From Victivallales bacterium (lineage in GTDB: Bacteria > Verrucomicrobiota > Lentisphaeria > Victivallales > Victivallaceae), in contig JAHOYW010000268.1 in assembly GCA_019038735.1 (NCBI GenBank), positions 1 through 9,081 on the forward strand: a DNA stretch of 9,081 nucleotides, written 5' to 3'. Position 1 is the stretch's first letter. The number at the start of each line of letters is the position of its first letter. The position numbers and the translations under genes are program-made. The notes beneath the pieces are model-generated. The model worked only from the letters and a program-made list of their open reading frames with translations, was not told the DNA's origin and did not search any database. Below, one piece after another: positions 5,916-9,081 of the stretch.

Positions 5916-6651
5916 TTCAAAAAAACACCATTTACCACCATTTAAAACTGATGGCATTCTGCTGGTCGATAAACCAAAAGAATGGACTAGTTTTGACGTC
6001 GTCAATATGATTAGAAGCCGCTTCAATATCCCGAAAGTCGGGCATTGCGGCACCCTTGACCCCGCTGCCAGCGGCTTGCTGGTTCTGGTACTGGGTAAAT
6101 TCACCAAGCTAAGTCAAAAATTCAGCGGCGAAGATAAAGTCTATCAATCCGATATGTTACTCGGAACTGAAACCGATTCGCAAGATATGGATGGTGAAAT
6201 CACCGCCGAAAATGATTATTCGCAAATCAGCGAAGAACAAGTCAGGGAAGTGATAGCTTCTTTTGTCGGTGAGCAGGAACAAGTTCCGCCAATGTTTTCC
6301 GCCAAAAAGAAAGACGGCAAACGTCTTTACAAGCTCGCGCGTCAAGGTATTGAAGTCGAGCGCGAAGCAAAAGAAATTAACATTGAGTCAATTGATATTG
6401 ACGAAATCAATTTACCGCACGCTAAGTTTACGGTAAAATGCTCGAAAGGAACTTACATCCGCACTCTGGCAGCGGATATGGGAGCAAAACTTGGATGCGG
6501 TGCTGTGCTCTTTGGATTAAGACGTACTTTGAGCGGACAATTTGATTTAAAAGATGCCGTCACTGTGGATACCTTAAAAACTTGGGAACAAGCTGACTTG
6601 GAAATTCATGTAAGAAAATTACTATTTGAAAAAATCTCAAAACTCGTATAA
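5905..6651 (+). CDS. truB: tRNA pseudouridine(55) synthase TruB
   Basis: TruB converts uridine 55 of the tRNA T-arm to pseudouridine and also acts as a tRNA chaperone. The 248-residue product has GHCGTLDPAASGLLVLVLG (46-64) with the catalytic aspartate at D52, then YQSDMLLGTETDSQDMDGE, PPMFSAKKKDGKRLYKLARQG, and KGTYIRTLAADMG with the LRRTLSGQF signature near the C-terminus. It is shorter than E. coli TruB (314) and lacks room for a full C-terminal PUA domain. The ATG at 5905 is preceded by AAGGAG with six bases of spacing. An upstream in-frame ATG at 5887 would place that site inside the gene. It overlaps the nrnA end by 11 nt and is probably translationally coupled. ribF, often next, is not downstream. 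Confidence 0.96.
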   Translation: MRYNSKKHHLPPFKTDGILLVDKPKEWTSFDVVNMIRSRFNIPKVGHCGTLDPAASGLLVLVLGKFTKLSQKFSGEDKVYQSDMLLGTETDSQDMDGEITAENDYSQISEEQVREVIASFVGEQEQVPPMFSAKKKDGKRLYKLARQGIEVEREAKEINIESIDIDEINLPHAKFTVKCSKGTYIRTLAADMGAKLGCGAVLFGLRRTLSGQFDLKDAVTVDTLKTWEQADLEIHVRKLLFEKISKLV

Positions 6652-6654
6652 ATT

Positions 6655-6709
6655 AAAAAACACGGCTAGGGACAGCCGTGGCTACATGTATTGGAGCAAA
6701 GATGTAGCC
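6655..6709. repeat. Double-hairpin repeat-like element after truB
   Basis: Two adjacent hairpins sit directly after the truB stop codon. CACGGCT/AGCCGTG (6661-6667 and 6674-6680) has a 6-nt loop, and GGCTACAT/ATGTAGCC (6680-6687 and 6702-6709) has a 14-nt loop; they share base 6680. The first hairpin is preceded by six A residues (6655-6660), so it reads as an intrinsic terminator for minus-strand transcripts, whereas no T run follows either hairpin on the plus strand. The local composition is GC-rich relative to other spacers. This suggests an inserted dispersed palindromic element rather than a terminator of the truB operon. Confidence 0.6.
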
Positions 6710-6738
6710 GCAGGCGCAAAACAGGGAAGTTAGAAAAC

Positions 6739-8196
6739 ATGAAAATTGATTCAAAAGATATTGATGTGGCTTTAGAAGCTGTTTTAGCTGCCGCTAAAGA
6801 TGGTATATTTTCTACCGCCGACGTATTGGGACGTTTAGCAATCACTCCTGAGAACATGAAAGCTGAAGAAATACGTCTTGAACGTGAACTTGACTCAGAC
6901 AATAACTTTTTCAAAGATACAGAAAAAAATATTTATGTCACGCGGGGTAAATTCTTTGCCGATCGTGAATTTATCATTACTCCAAGTGAAATAGAAATTG
7001 ATAACGATATTCTTTTCCCGGGACACCGCTTTTGCATATTCTGCAATGACGAGATTTTCCCATCAGAAATAGACCTGATTGATAAAAAGAGTAAAAAAAG
7101 CCTGAAGACACGGGAATTCAAACATGAGGTTACCGAATTGATGCCTTATCATATCTTTCTCGGTTCTGAACAAATATTTGACTATTTTATCGCGGATAAT
7201 CTAGCAAATAAAGCTTTGCTCGAAGAAAAAAGCTCACACCATGATGTCACTCTAAATGTTTTTGATTTGAAAGAATTTTACGCGAAAAATAAATTCACAT
7301 CCGGCGATGCCCTACTGGTAAAAATTGCAGACTGGGATAAAGGAATATTCACCTTTTCTTATCATTGCGGTATGGAACGGCGTAGCTCAAATGTCAAAGC
7401 ATGGACAAATGAACTTGGAAGTGCGGTGGAAATGGTCATTGACCGCTTTGAAGAATATCTGGAAATCCCAGATCAATTATGCTGGGCTTTCTTCGTCAGC
7501 GACGACCTCCTTTGGGGCAAAAATACGGGGTCTCTAGATGAATTCTACATTAAAAGCGATAGAATTGAAATTAATTTCTCCAACGCCAGTCATGCAGTTC
7601 TGGCACGCAAAATAACTACTCAAGACGATGATATGGATATTCCCCAAAATGTCGGAATTTCCAGAGGGAAAATCTCCAGTTTGAGCGAACTGCTCGAAGA
7701 TGTCGACAGTCCCCTGAAAGCAGTCGAGATCGACGGCTATATTATGTCACAGTTCTATCAGGGAACTCCTGATTTTGACATCTTTTTCCGCCGTTGTTTC
7801 GGAATGAAAAAATTATCCTTCGCCGATGACGCGCAGGAAATGATCTTTCTCAATTACCTTGAAGACCGCTGGGAAACAATTTCCGCACAATATAATCTGC
7901 ATGACGACAGACCAAAAGCCCAGTTACGCGAACAAGTACTCGAATTGATCGACGAACGTCTAGAACTGCTGGAAAGCTTAAAATCAATGAATATTGCCCC
8001 TGAACAGCTACCCGAGCAAGAAATGAAAAAGTTAGCTGAAGTATCAATTTATTTCATAGAATTGCTGGAAGTATTAAATTCAGAAAATAACACCCTGCAA
8101 GAAGAAGAAAGCGAAGAATTCACCGAAGCTATCGGCAGAATGGGCGACATCCAAAGCGAACAAATCGATAAAATAAACAGTTATCTGAAAATATAA
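6739..8196 (+). CDS. Uncharacterised acidic protein with possible N-terminal winged helix
   Basis: I do not recognise this 485-residue protein. It is acidic, has no signal peptide or membrane segment, and should be cytoplasmic. Residues about 1-72 have the pattern of a small winged-helix domain of the HARE/RpoE-delta type, with ...GIFSTADVLGRL... and an FFKDTEKNIYVTRG ending; this is a resemblance judged by eye. Residues 75-300 look like mixed alpha/beta with FPGHRFCIFCNDEIFPSEID and a GDALLVKIADWDKG strand pair. Residues about 390-485 are helical and glutamate-rich, possibly coiled coil. The ATG at 6739 is preceded by AGGGAAG nine bases upstream. A longer TTG start at 6691 would run through the palindromic element and is less likely. 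Codon use resembles the operon genes, so it may be long resident rather than recently acquired. Confidence 0.85.
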   Translation: MKIDSKDIDVALEAVLAAAKDGIFSTADVLGRLAITPENMKAEEIRLERELDSDNNFFKDTEKNIYVTRGKFFADREFIITPSEIEIDNDILFPGHRFCIFCNDEIFPSEIDLIDKKSKKSLKTREFKHEVTELMPYHIFLGSEQIFDYFIADNLANKALLEEKSSHHDVTLNVFDLKEFYAKNKFTSGDALLVKIADWDKGIFTFSYHCGMERRSSNVKAWTNELGSAVEMVIDRFEEYLEIPDQLCWAFFVSDDLLWGKNTGSLDEFYIKSDRIEINFSNASHAVLARKITTQDDDMDIPQNVGISRGKISSLSELLEDVDSPLKAVEIDGYIMSQFYQGTPDFDIFFRRCFGMKKLSFADDAQEMIFLNYLEDRWETISAQYNLHDDRPKAQLREQVLELIDERLELLESLKSMNIAPEQLPEQEMKKLAEVSIYFIELLEVLNSENNTLQEEESEEFTEAIGRMGDIQSEQIDKINSYLKI

Positions 8197-8219
8197 GAGA
8201 TGTGAAGCTGGGGGAGAAT

Positions 8220-8642
8220 ATGAAAAAAATAATTGTTATACTGTGGATTGTAATTTTACTTTCTATGGTATTCTGTACTTTAACTTATCTTAGAAAATCA
8301 ATGCTTTTATTTATACTTCCAGCAATAGGAATTGTGCTTTCTTTTATTATTGAATACATACTGCACGTTAAATTCAGAAAGATACCCATGCTCAGAAGAT
8401 TGCTGGCGATACCTTTTTTAACAATGGGATTAAACTGGATATGTATTTTCACTGTGACTACCTATAGAAGCCATTATCGTATTGTCATAATACCATTATC
8501 GTTTGTGTTCCTTTCTATTGGTTTCTTATTAGCATATTATAAGATGTATAAAAATAATTTGGTTTCAGACACGCATCAAGAAAACATGCTAACTGAAAAA
8601 CAAATAAAAGCTATTGGCACAGGAGAAATAAATGATTTATAA
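8220..8642 (+). CDS. Small four-helix integral membrane protein, unknown function
   Basis: The 140-residue product has four strongly hydrophobic segments at about residues 3-20, 26-47, 65-81 and 85-106, with short basic connections (YLRKS, KFRKIPMLRR). The polar C-terminal tail (about 108-140) is probably cytoplasmic by the positive-inside rule. No family signature is recognised. I chose the ATG at 8220, which follows a purine-rich GGGGGAG only three bases upstream, a short spacing. The GTG at 8202, adding six residues, is an alternative. It starts 23 bp after the preceding gene and overlaps the next by 11 nt, so the pair is probably co-translated. Codon use is clearly more AT-rich than in the nusA operon. 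Confidence 0.78.
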   Translation: MKKIIVILWIVILLSMVFCTLTYLRKSMLLFILPAIGIVLSFIIEYILHVKFRKIPMLRRLLAIPFLTMGLNWICIFTVTTYRSHYRIVIIPLSFVFLSIGFLLAYYKMYKNNLVSDTHQENMLTEKQIKAIGTGEINDL

Positions 8643-9018
8643 ACGATTAATGCTTATTGCTATTTGCTTAGGAGCAATGTACTTTCCCTGTAAAGGGGAA
8701 AATTCCAAAAAAAAGAATGTTGAAAAATGGTATATTGTCTCCAGGCATAGTGATTATATGCCTTTAAAAACTCTTTTCATAAAATATAAAGAACTAAAAG
8801 GCGCGTCTACTCCGCAAGAATTACTTGACAAACTTAAAAAAAATGGAGACGATGCTGAATTAGTGGACATATTTGCAAATCTAAAAGATAAGGAAAAGTT
8901 CAAAAAACTCAATATAAAATTTTATAAATTGACTTCAAAAAGCAAGGGGCTCGCTTTAATCTTAACAAATAAAAATACTGGTAAAGTAAAAAGTAACAAA
9001 CAGGAGTCGACAAAATAA
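8632..9018 (+). CDS. Small lysine-rich protein with predicted signal sequence
   Basis: The 128-residue product begins MIYKRLMLIAICLGAMYFPCKG. This is a short basic start and a hydrophobic stretch that looks like an export signal, with possible cleavage near residues 20-23. The cysteine at 20 lacks a good lipobox (FPC), so a lipoprotein is unlikely. The mature part is lysine-rich, mixed helix and strand, with no recognised domain; WYIVSRHSDYMPLKTLF and FYKLTSKSKGLALILTNKNTG look like strand pairs. AGGAGA lies five bases before the ATG. The start overlaps the end of the upstream membrane protein by 11 nt, which implies translational coupling and a shared function at the envelope. Base use is AT-rich like its partner. 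The 63 bp after the stop show no clear terminator. Confidence 0.75.
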   Translation: MIYKRLMLIAICLGAMYFPCKGENSKKKNVEKWYIVSRHSDYMPLKTLFIKYKELKGASTPQELLDKLKKNGDDAELVDIFANLKDKEKFKKLNIKFYKLTSKSKGLALILTNKNTGKVKSNKQESTK

Positions 9019-9081
9019 ATAGTTATACCAATTTGCATTAAGAGATAGTAAAAAATAGGGCTGTAAGCTCGAAATAAACAT

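Noticed and set aside
6691..6738. TTG start adding 16 residues to the 485-residue protein
   Set aside because: The extension is encoded by the hairpin element and lacks a ribosome binding site. ATG 6739 has AGGGAAG upstream.
9046..9070. Short hairpin GGGCT/AGCTC after the last gene
   Set aside because: Only five pairs including a wobble, a three-base loop and no T run, so not a credible terminator.

Overview
The window is bacterial and moderately AT-rich. The genes are somewhat richer in GC than the very AT-rich spacers. It carries the core of the nusA-infB translation/transcription operon. The taxon cannot be proved from this sequence. GC-rich intergenic palindromes at 18-42 and 6661-6709 resemble dispersed repeats I associate with the PVC superphylum, and the short NusA, IF-2 and TruB forms fit a group such as Lentisphaerota. 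That placement is an inference.

Layout. Positions 1-600 contain no credible protein gene but hold two minus-strand RNA loci. The first is a strongly predicted ~155-nt small RNA (about 271 down to 117). It has a TTGACA promoter, a 20-bp hairpin whose large loop carries two CUCCUC motifs, and an 18-bp intrinsic terminator. The second is a promoter (TTGCAA-17-TATAAT), a 13-bp hairpin and a boxA-like UGUUCUUUGAAA. In both RNAs the non-Watson-Crick positions are G-U wobbles on the minus strand and A-C mismatches on the plus strand, which fixes the direction of transcription. rpsT (ribosomal protein S20) follows on the minus strand with its own promoter and terminator. It is divergent from a plus-strand operon: nusA, infB, rbfA, an nrnA-like DHH/DHHA1 phosphoesterase, and truB. 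The nusA leader contains an intrinsic terminator between a likely promoter and the start codon, so attenuation is plausible.

The operon genes are tightly packed. rbfA and nrnA overlap by 20 nt and nrnA and truB by 11 nt. Their roles are transcription elongation/antitermination (NusA), initiation (IF-2), 30S maturation (RbfA), tRNA U55 modification (TruB), and probably nanoRNA or pAp turnover (NrnA-like). rimP, rnpM/ylxR, ribF and rpsO, often linked to this cluster elsewhere, are not in the window.

After truB comes a double-hairpin repeat-like element. It is followed by an unrecognised acidic 485-residue protein with a possible N-terminal winged helix, and then by a translationally coupled pair: a four-helix membrane protein and a small lysine-rich protein with a signal-like N-terminus. 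The last two genes are visibly more AT-rich than the operon and look like accessory genes.
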